The position numbers and the translations under genes were made by a program. This document shows positions 53,326 to 63,200 of a stretch of 64,000 bases of DNA, piece after piece. This DNA is from Streptococcus pneumoniae (GTDB taxonomy: Bacteria; Bacillota; Bacilli; Lactobacillales; Streptococcaceae). Below the pieces are notes generated by a model. The model was not told the origin of the DNA. It saw only the letters and a program-made list of their open reading frames with translations, and made no database searches. Numbering within the stretch: the first letter of the stretch is position 1; each line of letters begins with the position of its first letter. The stretch covers positions 1 to 64,000 of the forward strand of contig NZ_CKYA01000008.1 of assembly GCF_001113365.1 (NCBI RefSeq), given 5' to 3'.

Positions 53326-53886
53326 CTACTCATAAGATTTCATAGCTTCTTCCACTTCTGCCAAGGTGACTCCAAACAACTCTAGGCGTTTGAGGAGTTG
53401 CTTGCCGTTGGAATAGCCGATTCGGAGAGCCTCTCCTAGATATTCTCGTCGCTTACGGCTGTCTGCCCCTGCTAGAAAGCCAAGGCGAATCAAATCGCTA
53501 CGACTGATGTCAAACTGACTCTCATGATCAAATTGTTCTGTCACCTGAGCTATAGCCGTTTTCAGGTCTTCATAGCTGGCATGCTCAATCCCCAGAGAAC
53601 GCCCCTTGGTTTTGGATTTAGGAGCAGCTTCATCTCGCTTGAGAAAGGCATGCTGAACCGTTGGAATGGCCGTCATGATCATACGCCGAATCCGCTCCCC
53701 ATTAAAATCTGGATCTGTAAAAACAATGACTCCATGACGTTGGTGCAGGCGCTGAATCCGCTCTATATCCTGCTCATTGATGGCAGAACCTCGTGTCTCA
53801 TAGGTCTCTACATCGAAATAGCGTTTGAGATTGGCCGTATCATCACGCCCTTCAACCACGATGACTTGGGAAATTTTCTCTTTCAT
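53326..53886 (-). CDS. rnmV: Ribonuclease M5
   Basis: 186 residues. Matures 5S rRNA in Firmicutes. A Toprim domain with catalytic VVVEGRDDTANL near the N-terminus and VFTDPDFNGERIRR (DxD-type metal site), followed by the RNase M5 C-terminal part. Directly follows tatD with 2 nt spacing, forming a tatD-rnmV operon. Confidence 0.95.
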   Translation of the reverse strand: MKEKISQVIVVEGRDDTANLKRYFDVETYETRGSAINEQDIERIQRLHQRHGVIVFTDPDFNGERIRRMIMTAIPTVQHAFLKRDEAAPKSKTKGRSLGIEHASYEDLKTAIAQVTEQFDHESQFDISRSDLIRLGFLAGADSRKRREYLGEALRIGYSNGKQLLKRLELFGVTLAEVEEAMKSYE

Positions 53887-53888
53887 AA

Positions 53889-54659
53889 TTAACTTTCCAA
53901 TCCAAAAATGCGTTCTGCATTTGCAGTCGTTGCTGCCGCTAACTCTTCGGTCATCATGCCACGCAAGTCAGCGATAAAGTCCACCACATAGCGAGTATAG
54001 GCTGTTTTGTTTTCGCGACCACGTTTAGGAACAGGAGCCAAGTAGGGAGCATCCGTCTCCACCAAAATCTTGTCCAAAGGTAATTTTTTAGCTACTTCTT
54101 GGATGTCGGTTGCCTTCTTAAAAGTCACCACTCCTGAGAAGGAAATGGTCATACCAAGCGCGACAAATTTCTCCGCCCACTCAAGCGTCCCTGAAAATGA
54201 ATGCATGATACCACCACGAGGACCAACGCCCTCACTCTTGATAATCTCATAGGTATCTTCCAACGCATCACGGGTATGGACAACAAAAGGCAAATCCAAG
54301 TCCTTAGACAGCTGAATCTGACGGCGAAAAACCTGCTCCTGCACCTCTTTTGGCGCTGTCATCCAATGATAATCCAAACCAATTTCACCCAAGGCAACTA
54401 CTTTGGGATGCTTGAGCTTACCAAGCAAGTAGGCTTCAATCTCCTCCGTGTAAGTTCCTGCTTCTGTCGGATGCCAACCGATAGTCGCATAGAGCTGGTC
54501 ATACTCATCTACCAGCTCCAAGGCACGCTCAATCGTCGGTTCATCAAAACCAACAATATTCATCTGTGTCACACCCATCTCAGCAGCCAAGGCAATTTCT
54601 TCTGCCTCACGTCCAGCAAATTCTTCTACATTCAAGTGTGTATGTGTATCAAAAATCAT
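53889..54659 (-). CDS. tatD: TatD-family metal-dependent hydrolase (DNase)
   Basis: 256 residues. Amidohydrolase-fold metal nuclease: HTHLN near the start, GEIGLDYHW, PFVVHTRDALEDTYEI, HSFSGTLEWA and LVETDAPYLAP are the TatD metal-binding motifs. Reported to act as a 3'-5' exonuclease/AP endonuclease in DNA repair. TATAAT with a terminator hairpin overlapping the -35 region lies upstream. Confidence 0.94.
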   Translation of the reverse strand: MIFDTHTHLNVEEFAGREAEEIALAAEMGVTQMNIVGFDEPTIERALELVDEYDQLYATIGWHPTEAGTYTEEIEAYLLGKLKHPKVVALGEIGLDYHWMTAPKEVQEQVFRRQIQLSKDLDLPFVVHTRDALEDTYEIIKSEGVGPRGGIMHSFSGTLEWAEKFVALGMTISFSGVVTFKKATDIQEVAKKLPLDKILVETDAPYLAPVPKRGRENKTAYTRYVVDFIADLRGMMTEELAAATTANAERIFGLES

Positions 54660-54693
54660 CTCTTCTAACCTCGTTTTCTATCTTCTATTATAC

Positions 54694-54740
54694 CAAAAAA
54701 GAGGAGGGGCACCCAATTTTTCGGTTTCCCTCCTCTCTTT
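54694..54740. terminator. Terminator between the giant adhesin gene and tatD
   Basis: GAGGAGGG...CCCTCCTC 8-bp stem followed by TTTTTTGG on the minus strand, and TCTTTA on the plus strand. The tatD -10 box TATAAT starts only a few bases further on. The remaining 54741-54960 shows no gene; it is the 3' region of the adhesin. Confidence 0.82.
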
Positions 54741-54960
54741 AATAGAGCTATTCTGCTAGCTTTTCTATCCGATATTGCCCATCTTCTATTCCACAGTTAG
54801 AGACAGAAGAGACTGGTTACATTGATAGAATATCCCTTTTCAGCTAAAGTGTGTGATTATCTTGGGTTCTCTCTTCTCTCACCCATCACTAGGATTGATG
54901 ATTTCTCCAAATCCCCCTTATAATCTAACTTTAAGTAGAGAATAGAATTTTCTAGCTGTC

Positions 54961-57900
54961 CTATTTTCTACGTCTAGCCTTTCTTCCTAGCAAAGCAAAA
55001 CCACTGGTTGCCGCCACTAGACCAAGACTAGCAAGTGCTGCACTTGATGCTGAACCTGTGTTAGGTAATTGTTTTCTAGCAGGTGACTGGTAGGTAACAT
55101 CTTGCATTGTTCCTGCAGTTGCTTGCGGTGCACTTGTTGCCTGAGGAGCAGCATTAGGAGCCACTGGTCTCTTAGGAACTGTAACCATGGCAATGGCTTG
55201 CACTCCAATCGTTTCTGCTTCCTTCACATCTTCCACAGTTTTCGCATTTTCAATCTCTTTGAGAGCTGCTTGTTTTTCTGCTTCCACTCTTGCTAAAAGT
55301 TCTGCTTTTTCTTTATCAGAAAGCGGTGCGCCTTTGATTTCATCCTGCTTGTCCTTGGCAGCTTTTTCAATGGCATTTCTAGCTGATTCTTTTTCAGTAG
55401 CTAATTGCTTAGAAGCTTGTGATTGAGCTGGGTTTTGTGAACCTGTGTGAGCTTGTCCGCCTGCCTGGCTACCACCGCCTGCATTCGCATTAGCATCTGA
55501 GCTTCCAGTATTGCCTCCCTTATCTCCACCTGGTGTAGTTTCTGGCTTATACTCTGGTGTAGCTTCTTGAGTTACAGATTCACCTTTCGCAGATTGTTGA
55601 ACTGTATCTTTTCCTAGAATCGTCACTACTGAACCATCTGGGAATGTGATTGTTGCTGTACCATCTCCAGCTACATTGATTGTAGCTCCGTCTAATGCTG
55701 AACCATTTGCTTGTAAAATAGCAACCTTAACTTTTTCTTTTTCTTCATCTGTTAAATGAGTTATATCTTTTACATCTACTCTTTGAGCAGGCGCTTTAAC
55801 AGTTGATTTTTCAGCAGTCGGTTTAGTGCTATCTTGTGCTTTTGGATCTTGTGCTACCAATTGATTTCCTGGAATTGTAATAGCTGAACCATCTTTAAAG
55901 ACGATTGTCGCTGTGCCATCTCCAGCTACTTCAACTTTCACATCGCTTCCGAATCCATTTGCTTCTACTACAGCTTTTTTAACAGCTTCTTTTTCTGCAT
56001 CTGTTAATCTTGTAGCCTCTGCTACTTTTGTAGGGTTAGCTGGGATGATTACTTTTGTCTTCTCTGCGATTGTTGGTTGCTCTTGTGTTGAAGTTTCCTC
56101 TTTTTGAACTACTAGACTGGTTCCTGGAATTGTATTTACCGAACCGTCTGAGTATGTCAATGTCGCTGTTCCATCTTTAGATACTGTAACCGTCGCCGCT
56201 GGGTTAGTTGCTTGTACTTTAGCTGCTACCTCAGCTTGTTCCTCAGGTGTTAAGCTGTGAGCATTTCCAACTTCTGTAGTTGCTGGCACCACAGCTGGAT
56301 TTTGCGCAGCTTGTGTTGAAGCTTCATTGTCAGTATCTTTGGCTACTACTAGACTGGTTCCTGGAATTGTGTTTACTGAACCATCTCCATATGTTAGCGT
56401 CGCTGTTCCGTCTTTAGATACCTTAACATCTGTCGCCGCTGGATTTGCTTCTTTAACCTTAGCTGCTACAGTATCTTGCTCCGCCTGTGTCAAGTTGTGA
56501 GTATTTTCAACAGGTACAAAGTTTCCTGGAACTTGCGCCGGATTCTTCTCTGCATCTGTCTGAACTTTTGGAGTTTCTTGTTTACTTCCTTTTTCAACAA
56601 GTTTATCCCCTGTTATTGTATCTACAGATTTATCTGGATAGGTGATAACTACTGTTCCATCAGGTCTTACTTCTACCGTAGTTCCTGCTGGGAAGTTGTT
56701 CGCTTCTTCAACCGCTTTTTTAACCATAGCTTGTTCTTCTGGTGTTAACTTCGTAGTATTTCCTACTTGTGTTTTTCCTGGAATAACTGGCTCGGTTCTT
56801 GACGCAATTGTTCCTGTCTCTTTGTTAGCTGGCGCTACTAATTTATCTTTAGAAATCGTATCGCTTGAACCATCTTTATATGTGATAACAGCTGTTCCAT
56901 CTGGTTTTACTTCTACTGTTGTTCCATCTGGGAATGTGTTAGCTCCTTCGATGTTTTGACGAACTTGTTCTCTTTCTCCATCTGAAAGTTTTGCTGGATT
57001 TTCCACTTCCACTTTGTTTTCAGGAACTTTCGGTTCGAATTTAGATGCTATAGAGCCGTCTGGTTGAACTTCATTTATCTTATGAATACCAGCTTCTTTC
57101 GCCGCGTTGATTTCATCTTTAGATTGAGCTTTGTTGATGTCTTCAATCGCTTTGTCTTTGGCCTTATTGATTTCTTCGATAGCTTTTTGTTTCGCTTCGT
57201 CTGATAAATCTTTATTGTTCTTGATTTCGTCAATGCGTTTTTGAGCTTCTTCTAGTATTTCAGCTTTTGCTTTCGCTTTTTCTTCATCAAGATTTGTCAC
57301 ATCTGGTTTCTTAACTTCTGCATCAGCTTTTGGATCATATTTTTCAATATTTTCTTTTGCTTGATCTGCGATTTGTTTAGCTGTTCCTGCTGATGATGCT
57401 CCGTCAATAGCTTTGTTAGCTTCATCTTTTGCTTTATTGATTTCTTTTTCAGCTTTTTGTTTTTGATCTTCTGTTAAATCTTTATCTTTCTTGATTTCAT
57501 CAAGTTTTTTCTTAGCAGCTTCTTCTACTTGTTTTTTAGCATCTTCTTTCGCCTTAGCAAGATCATTATCTTTATCAGCTGTGCCTAAGGAATCAACTAC
57601 TTCAACCGGTACTTTTACAGTTACTTTAGTGCCATTCGCTAGTGTTACTTCCACTTCTGCTTCTTTAGTTCCTGTTTCAGTTATAGTTGGTTTAGAAATA
57701 ACTTTCGCTGTTAGTCCATCAGCTAGTGCTAATTGTTTTAGGATGTCTTCGTCAGTTAAGTCTTTACCTTTTTCTACAGTTACTTTTCCGGACACTAAAG
57801 CAGTTTGTAGGTCTAACTCTGGCTTGAAGATACTTGTTGATTGCCCTTTAGCAGTTTGTGGATTATAAACATCTGCGATTGCTTTCTTACCTTCTTCTGT

Positions 57901-60900
57901 CGCTTTCGCTATTTCTTCAGGTGTTTTCGCATTGTTAATCTTATCTTCTGCAGCTTTCTTAACTTCATCTACTTTGGCTTTCAAGGCTTCTTTTTCTTTA
58001 TCAGTTAAAGTTGTATCTCCGCCGATTTCACCTTTTTCTTTGTCTGCTGCTTCTGTTAAGTCTTTTTTAGCTTGTTCTGGAGTTATTTGATGAACTGCAT
58101 CGATTGCTTTTTTGCCGTTCTCTACCGCTGTTTTCACTTCGTCCGTCGTTTTGGCTTCATCAATCTTAGCTTCTTGTTCTCTCTTAACTTTATCAACTTC
58201 GGCTTTTGATTTAGCTTTTTCATCTTCACTTAGTTTATCATCTGCATCGATTTCTGCTTTTTCTTTTGCAGCTGCTTGTGCTAAGTCTGATTTTGCTTGA
58301 GCTTTTGCTTTTTCTAATTCTGTTTTGTTAGTAGAGTTTGAGTTAGAATCGCCTTGCCCATTTTGGTCATTTTGTGAACCTGTTCCGCCTTGTCCGGCTT
58401 GGTCACCTTGTGAGCCTGTTCCGCCTTGTCCGGCTTGGTCACCTTGTGAGCCTGTTCCGCCTTGTCCGGTTTGGTCACCTTGTGAACCTGTTCCGCCTTG
58501 TCCAGCTTGGTCACCTTGTGAGCCTGTTCCGCCTTGTCCGGCTTGGTCGCCTTGTGAGTCTGTTCCGCCTTGTCCGGTTTGGTCACCTTGTGAGCCTGAA
58601 CCTTCTTGGTTACCTTGATCACTTGTAGTATCAGATTTTTTAGTTACCTCAACCTTGATTGTTTCGCTCTTACCATCACGTGTTACTGTGACTGAGACTA
58701 CTGTTTTATCTTGGTCTTGTGTAACTTTGCCAAATTCTACCTTGTCACCTTCTTTTAACGACTCGCTATTGACTAGTAAGTTTTCTTTGACTTTTTCTTT
58801 ATCTTCGTCTTTTAAGTCTTGTCCTACTATTGGGGTATTTGGTATCTCAATAGGTTTTGCTGGGTCTTTTACACCTACTGTAAATGCTTTGTCTTTTTTA
58901 ACAACCGGAACTTCTATTGTTTCTTTTGATCCATCTTCGTATGTTACTTCGACTTCTACTACCTTCGTTCCTGGAGTTTTACCGTCTTTAATAGCACCGT
59001 CATTTAAGATTTCTTTCTTAGTTGGTTGTGGTTGTCCCTCTGGAACAGTCACCGCGTCTTTAATAGCGGTTTTATCTGCTTCGCTATCAACGTTTGTTGC
59101 TGTATTTGGATCTACAGAAATTTCTACCGCTCCGCCTGTTACTGTTGGAGTTGCTTGCTCAGCATTAGTTTTATGAACAGCATCGATTGCTTTCTTACCT
59201 GCTTCTGTTGCAGTTGTTACTTCGTCAGTTGTTGTCGCTTTATCGATATTTTTTTCTTGTTCTTCCTTAACTTTATCTACTTTGTCTTTTTCAGCTTTCT
59301 TTTGATCTTCTGTTAAGGTCTTGTCTGCTTCGATTTCTGCTTTTTCTTTGTTAGCTGCTTCTGTTAAGTCAGCTTTCGCTTTTTCTTTTGCTTTATCTAA
59401 TGCTTTTTCTGCTTCTGTCTTAGCCTCTACAGTCTTAGATGCAGGAAGTTTATTTTGTGATTGGTCAGAATATGTTACAGTTACATTTCCTTGTTCATCT
59501 ACTGTAATTTGATTATCTTTTAATGTATCATTTGCTTTCTTAACTGCTTCTTTTACCGCAGTCTGTTCTTCTGGGGTTAACTTTTTAGGGTCTGTTACTT
59601 TTACTTTTTCAGGATCTTTTAGTGGTGATTTCGCTGCTTCTGTTCCTTCTACTGGAACTTCAATTTCTTTTGAAACACCATCGCGAGTTACGGTTACTTT
59701 AACGTATGTCTTACCGTCTTTTTCTGTAATATTTCCGTATGTAACAGTCTCATCTTGTTTTAAAGCTTCATTATTAGCTGTTACACTATCCTTGACAATT
59801 GCTTTGTCTGTATCTGACAATGCTTCACCTGCCACTGGTATTTTAGAAATTTTTACTGCATCACTATTTTTAAGAGCCAAAGTAAAGTCTTCAACTTTTC
59901 CTGATAAGGCAGTTCGTGCTTCTTGCAATTTAGCTAAGGCATCATCCACTTCTGGTTGTGTAGCATCTTGCTTATCATACACTTTTTGAGCATTTGCTAA
60001 AGCATCATCGTACGCTTTTTTCTTATCTGCACTTGTTTCTTTAGCATAAGCTACTGAATTTTTAATCGCATCTGATTCATCAATTTCTGCTTTCAAAGCA
60101 TCTTTCGATACAGGCACAGCAATTTCTTGCCCTGTTAACTCTTTAATTGCTTTTGCTAGATTCTCAATTAGAGTAGATACCTCTGATGCATCAGCTGCAT
60201 TTTCTGGTGCTTCTGTATTCTTATCTGCTACTTTTGAAGCAGCTTCTTTAGCTTTATCAAAAGCCGTTTTCTTATCTTGATCAGCTGAATTATATTTATC
60301 AGAACCCTTAACTTTTTCAGCTTCTGCTACTAATTGTTGTAAAGAATCCATCTTAGAATCCAAATCTCTTGCAGCATTCACAATACGGTCAAGTTCTTCT
60401 TTACCCCCAGCTGCAGCTACTTGTTCTTTCAATTCCGTTTTCTGAGCATTGTTTAAATGAGTTAAACCATCAATAATATCTTTAGCATCCGTACGGGCTT
60501 GCTCACGACTTACTTTTTCTTCTGCATCTTTGAGGATTCTGTCTAATTGATCTTTTGATGTTGCCTCATCAATCTGTTTTTTATAGTTAGCCTTATCTTC
60601 ATCTGACAATCCAGGTATTTGGTCAATTTTCTTCTTGTAGTCTTCTTTTAGCTTGTCAGCTTCAGCTTTTGCTTTATCTGCTTCATTTTTTGCTTTAAGA
60701 GTTTCCGCTTCTTTGAGAATTTCTTCAATCTTACTTACAGAATCAGCACTTTCAATTTTATTTTTAAATTGTTCTACTTTTTCTGGAGTTAAGCTATCTT
60801 TAATCTTCTCAATTTGTTCTTTTGCTTTTTCCTTAGCTTTTGCTAAGTTAGTCGCAGTTGCATCAGTTAAAATTTTATCAAGTAATGATTTTGTATGGTC

Positions 60901-62790
60901 TAAAGCTTTTCCTTCTGAACCATCTGTATTCTCAGGGTCTGCTATACCTTGATCGTCTACTTTTTTACGCAACTCTTCTTTTTCAGCGTTAGTCAAGTAA
61001 GTTAAGGCATCAATTCCTTTTTTAACCTCAAGTTTTTTCTCTGCTATACCTTTTTCGTTTTTATAATTTCTTGAAATTGCTGTATTTACAACAGAATTTA
61101 TATCTTCCTGACTTGTTTTACCTTCCAACTCTTTTTTGAAGACTTCTTTTTCTTTTGGAGAAAGGAAAATTAAATCTTCAATAGCTTTTTTACCTTTTTC
61201 TCTAGCCTCGGCTATGGCTGTATCATCTAATACAACCTTTTGTTTGAATAAATCTTCTTTAGGAATAGCTACATTAGTAGGAGTTCTATCTTTATTAAGA
61301 ATAGAAAGACGAACAAAATTCGTTTCAGGTAACTCACCTTCCTTAGGTGTACCAACTACCTTAGAATAAGGACTTAAAATCTTATCAATAAAGTTCGAAG
61401 AAACACCTTCTCCGACACTCGTGATGATACCCTGTTCATCTGTTTTTATACCATTTATTTCTTTAAACCTTGCTACTCCTTCATCTACTTCTGACTGCCC
61501 TATCTTATCCAAATTTTCAACTGGTAAAGGATTCTTATGATAATTATAGCCACTCTTTTCTGCTAATTTAGTCTCCGCAGCATTTGGATCTTCATAAACA
61601 AGAGAAGTTCCCGGAATTACATCTGTAGAATTATCTTTGTAGGTAATAGTTGCAGTTCCGTCATTTCCAATTTGAATACCCTCTTTACCGTCCTTCAAAT
61701 TATCTACAAATTTATTTTGTCCTTCCGGAAGAGAGCTACTAGTATTATCTTGATTCGCTTCCCAAATTTTTTCCTTTAATTTATCCTTTTCTTTTTGTGT
61801 TAAATTCGTAGTATTAGCTACACCCAGTCTTTCTGGTAATTTAGGCTCAAAAAATTCAGTATTTTTATATAATGCAGGAACTTGTTCCGTTGCCACTTTA
61901 AAGCGTGATCTGAGCGAGCCCGCATGTCCTACTTTAACCCCCGCACCAAAATCTAAGGTATATCTTTCATTTTTTAAAGTTGGATCCACAACTTCATATT
62001 CTGCTTCAATCGTAACGCTTTGGTGAGCTGCTCTTTCCCAGTCAGCATAGAAACTCTTGGTATTGTCCTTAAACAATTGGTAAATAGCTTGGTCTCCTGG
62101 CTTCCCTGCTATAGTATCTCCCATGCGCCACCAAAACATCGCATCCAGATCCCCGCGGTAAGTTTTCCCACTTTCACCTGTTGTATCGTTGTACCATTCC
62201 CATTTAGTAGGATCACCTGCATTTAAAGCTTTTGCGGCCGCTTCATTTTGGTAACGTGAACCGACAGAGTTAGACCCTGAAATCCAGCCTTGAGAGCCTT
62301 TCCAACTAGTCATGACTCGACCTTGTGGGCCAGTACCACCGTTGTATAGAGTGATTTTTCGTGGTTCTTTCACTCCAATTGGAGTTGTAAACCAAAATTC
62401 AGGACGTCCTCCACCGTAGTGATAAAGAGCAGATGCTCCATACCCACCATTAAACTTATAAGTAACTTTTACATAAGGATTTGTTTTGCTATATTGTGAC
62501 CAGTCTACGTTAATTTGAATTTCTTTATCTACATCTACTACATCACGAACTCCACTCCCAGTAGCTTCATTAGGAGAATCCCCTAAGTTTGTATATAAAG
62601 TGCGAGCTGTCTTATCCCCTGTTTTTTCATATGTCAAAGCAGCCTCTACAGGTTGCACCGTCCCAGCAGCCCCAACTAAAGATGCCCCTATCAAACACGA
62701 CGCCGCTCCAAAGCTAAACTTTCTAATCGAAAATTTTTCCACACGCTGCCACATTTGCTTGGAGCGTTTCTGCGTTCTCTTATAATTCAT
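54961..62790 (-). CDS. Giant LPXTG cell-wall-anchored adhesin, 2609 aa
   Basis: Signal peptide of the YSIRK type (KFSIRKFSFGAASCLIGASL, residues about 20-45) and C-terminal sortase signal LPNTG at about 2574 followed by a hydrophobic helix and RKARRRK. An N-terminal non-repetitive domain (about 50-310, Trp/Tyr rich) is the probable ligand-binding head. It is followed by long charged helical stretches with DUF1542/FIVAR-like repeats (about 540-1000, 1140-1230, 1490-1640, 1780-1920), six GSQGDQxGQGGT units (about 1400-1471), and at least six copies (about 1925-2395, plus one near 320-400) of a 65-residue module with the core VTKDGTATITYxDGS-xTIPGxxLV. A Ser/Gly/Gln-rich stretch precedes LPNTG. 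Possible role: binding host matrix or other bacteria. Expression is probably phase-variable. Confidence 0.92.
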   Translation of the reverse strand: MNYKRTQKRSKQMWQRVEKFSIRKFSFGAASCLIGASLVGAAGTVQPVEAALTYEKTGDKTARTLYTNLGDSPNEATGSGVRDVVDVDKEIQINVDWSQYSKTNPYVKVTYKFNGGYGASALYHYGGGRPEFWFTTPIGVKEPRKITLYNGGTGPQGRVMTSWKGSQGWISGSNSVGSRYQNEAAAKALNAGDPTKWEWYNDTTGESGKTYRGDLDAMFWWRMGDTIAGKPGDQAIYQLFKDNTKSFYADWERAAHQSVTIEAEYEVVDPTLKNERYTLDFGAGVKVGHAGSLRSRFKVATEQVPALYKNTEFFEPKLPERLGVANTTNLTQKEKDKLKEKIWEANQDNTSSSLPEGQNKFVDNLKDGKEGIQIGNDGTATITYKDNSTDVIPGTSLVYEDPNAAETKLAEKSGYNYHKNPLPVENLDKIGQSEVDEGVARFKEINGIKTDEQGIITSVGEGVSSNFIDKILSPYSKVVGTPKEGELPETNFVRLSILNKDRTPTNVAIPKEDLFKQKVVLDDTAIAEAREKGKKAIEDLIFLSPKEKEVFKKELEGKTSQEDINSVVNTAISRNYKNEKGIAEKKLEVKKGIDALTYLTNAEKEELRKKVDDQGIADPENTDGSEGKALDHTKSLLDKILTDATATNLAKAKEKAKEQIEKIKDSLTPEKVEQFKNKIESADSVSKIEEILKEAETLKAKNEADKAKAEADKLKEDYKKKIDQIPGLSDEDKANYKKQIDEATSKDQLDRILKDAEEKVSREQARTDAKDIIDGLTHLNNAQKTELKEQVAAAGGKEELDRIVNAARDLDSKMDSLQQLVAEAEKVKGSDKYNSADQDKKTAFDKAKEAASKVADKNTEAPENAADASEVSTLIENLAKAIKELTGQEIAVPVSKDALKAEIDESDAIKNSVAYAKETSADKKKAYDDALANAQKVYDKQDATQPEVDDALAKLQEARTALSGKVEDFTLALKNSDAVKISKIPVAGEALSDTDKAIVKDSVTANNEALKQDETVTYGNITEKDGKTYVKVTVTRDGVSKEIEVPVEGTEAAKSPLKDPEKVKVTDPKKLTPEEQTAVKEAVKKANDTLKDNQITVDEQGNVTVTYSDQSQNKLPASKTVEAKTEAEKALDKAKEKAKADLTEAANKEKAEIEADKTLTEDQKKAEKDKVDKVKEEQEKNIDKATTTDEVTTATEAGKKAIDAVHKTNAEQATPTVTGGAVEISVDPNTATNVDSEADKTAIKDAVTVPEGQPQPTKKEILNDGAIKDGKTPGTKVVEVEVTYEDGSKETIEVPVVKKDKAFTVGVKDPAKPIEIPNTPIVGQDLKDEDKEKVKENLLVNSESLKEGDKVEFGKVTQDQDKTVVSVTVTRDGKSETIKVEVTKKSDTTSDQGNQEGSGSQGDQTGQGGTDSQGDQAGQGGTGSQGDQAGQGGTGSQGDQTGQGGTGSQGDQAGQGGTGSQGDQAGQGGTGSQNDQNGQGDSNSNSTNKTELEKAKAQAKSDLAQAAAKEKAEIDADDKLSEDEKAKSKAEVDKVKREQEAKIDEAKTTDEVKTAVENGKKAIDAVHQITPEQAKKDLTEAADKEKGEIGGDTTLTDKEKEALKAKVDEVKKAAEDKINNAKTPEEIAKATEEGKKAIADVYNPQTAKGQSTSIFKPELDLQTALVSGKVTVEKGKDLTDEDILKQLALADGLTAKVISKPTITETGTKEAEVEVTLANGTKVTVKVPVEVVDSLGTADKDNDLAKAKEDAKKQVEEAAKKKLDEIKKDKDLTEDQKQKAEKEINKAKDEANKAIDGASSAGTAKQIADQAKENIEKYDPKADAEVKKPDVTNLDEEKAKAKAEILEEAQKRIDEIKNNKDLSDEAKQKAIEEINKAKDKAIEDINKAQSKDEINAAKEAGIHKINEVQPDGSIASKFEPKVPENKVEVENPAKLSDGEREQVRQNIEGANTFPDGTTVEVKPDGTAVITYKDGSSDTISKDKLVAPANKETGTIASRTEPVIPGKTQVGNTTKLTPEEQAMVKKAVEEANNFPAGTTVEVRPDGTVVITYPDKSVDTITGDKLVEKGSKQETPKVQTDAEKNPAQVPGNFVPVENTHNLTQAEQDTVAAKVKEANPAATDVKVSKDGTATLTYGDGSVNTIPGTSLVVAKDTDNEASTQAAQNPAVVPATTEVGNAHSLTPEEQAEVAAKVQATNPAATVTVSKDGTATLTYSDGSVNTIPGTSLVVQKEETSTQEQPTIAEKTKVIIPANPTKVAEATRLTDAEKEAVKKAVVEANGFGSDVKVEVAGDGTATIVFKDGSAITIPGNQLVAQDPKAQDSTKPTAEKSTVKAPAQRVDVKDITHLTDEEKEKVKVAILQANGSALDGATINVAGDGTATITFPDGSVVTILGKDTVQQSAKGESVTQEATPEYKPETTPGGDKGGNTGSSDANANAGGGSQAGGQAHTGSQNPAQSQASKQLATEKESARNAIEKAAKDKQDEIKGAPLSDKEKAELLARVEAEKQAALKEIENAKTVEDVKEAETIGVQAIAMVTVPKRPVAPNAAPQATSAPQATAGTMQDVTYQSPARKQLPNTGSASSAALASLGLVAATSGFALLGRKARRRK
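58379..58594 (-). repeat. Six tandem 36-bp repeats in the adhesin gene
   Basis: CCTGTTCCGCCTTGTCCGGC and its following 16 nt repeat every 36 bp (58379, 58415, 58451, 58487, 58523, 58559), encoding GSQGDQ(A/T)GQGGT. Units differ at one to three positions. The unit is a multiple of three, so copy-number change would keep the frame. Confidence 0.92.
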
Positions 62791-62898
62791 TCTTTGATCT
62801 CCATTTTTTATTTTTATTGCTTCTTATTCAAAAAGCCAATACACTATAATACAATTTTATTATAATATATCCACTTTAGGCGATAAGAATATACGTAC

Positions 62899-62930
62899 AT
62901 TATAGCATAAAATCCCCCCCCCCGTCCACT
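62899..62930 (-). promoter_or_regulatory. Adhesin promoter with a ten-G tract in the -35/-10 spacer
   Basis: TGCTATAAT on the minus strand (-10 at 62904-62899 with TGC extension). Upstream are ATTTTATGC, ten G (62923-62914) and GTGGAC (62929-62924). Taking TGGACG as -35 gives an 18-nt spacer, so removing one G gives the optimal 17. The leader carries TATTGGCTTTTTG at 62841-62829, shared with the surface gene at 1478-5005. The rest of 62931-63107 shows no gene. Confidence 0.7.
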
Positions 62931-63107
62931 TTTAGCCTAATTTTTACTTTAATTAAAATATATAGAAATTTACCCTATTTGCTATCGTTTTGTCACTAAT
63001 CCCTTATACAGATTTATAAATTTTAATCGATTCTCATTCAAAAACATAAAACAAGGCATTCTAGGTATCTGAAGCCCTAACCCCCTCCACTTACTTCATC
63101 ACAAAAT

Positions 63108-63155
63108 AAATAAAAGACCCTACCAGAACCAAAAAGCGTCTAGTAAGGCCTTTTT
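63108..63155 (-). terminator. Terminator of the oligopeptide-binding protein gene
   Basis: AAAGGCCTTACTAG...CTGGTAGGGTCTTTT imperfect stem followed by ATTTATTTT on the minus strand, 46 nt after the stop. Confidence 0.75.
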
Positions 63156-63200
63156 CTGAATCCAGTCACTAGGCTTAATTGAAAAGCGTGACTAGAAATG

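Noticed and set aside
58379..58594. 36-bp direct repeats resembling a CRISPR array
   Set aside because: Repeats are contiguous without spacers, are in frame with the adhesin and encode a Gly/Gln-rich peptide; no cas genes are near.
58325..58628. Plus-strand open frames rich in Pro/Cys across the adhesin repeats
   Set aside because: They are consequences of the 36-bp repeat lacking stops in other frames; no ribosome binding site and no independent evidence.
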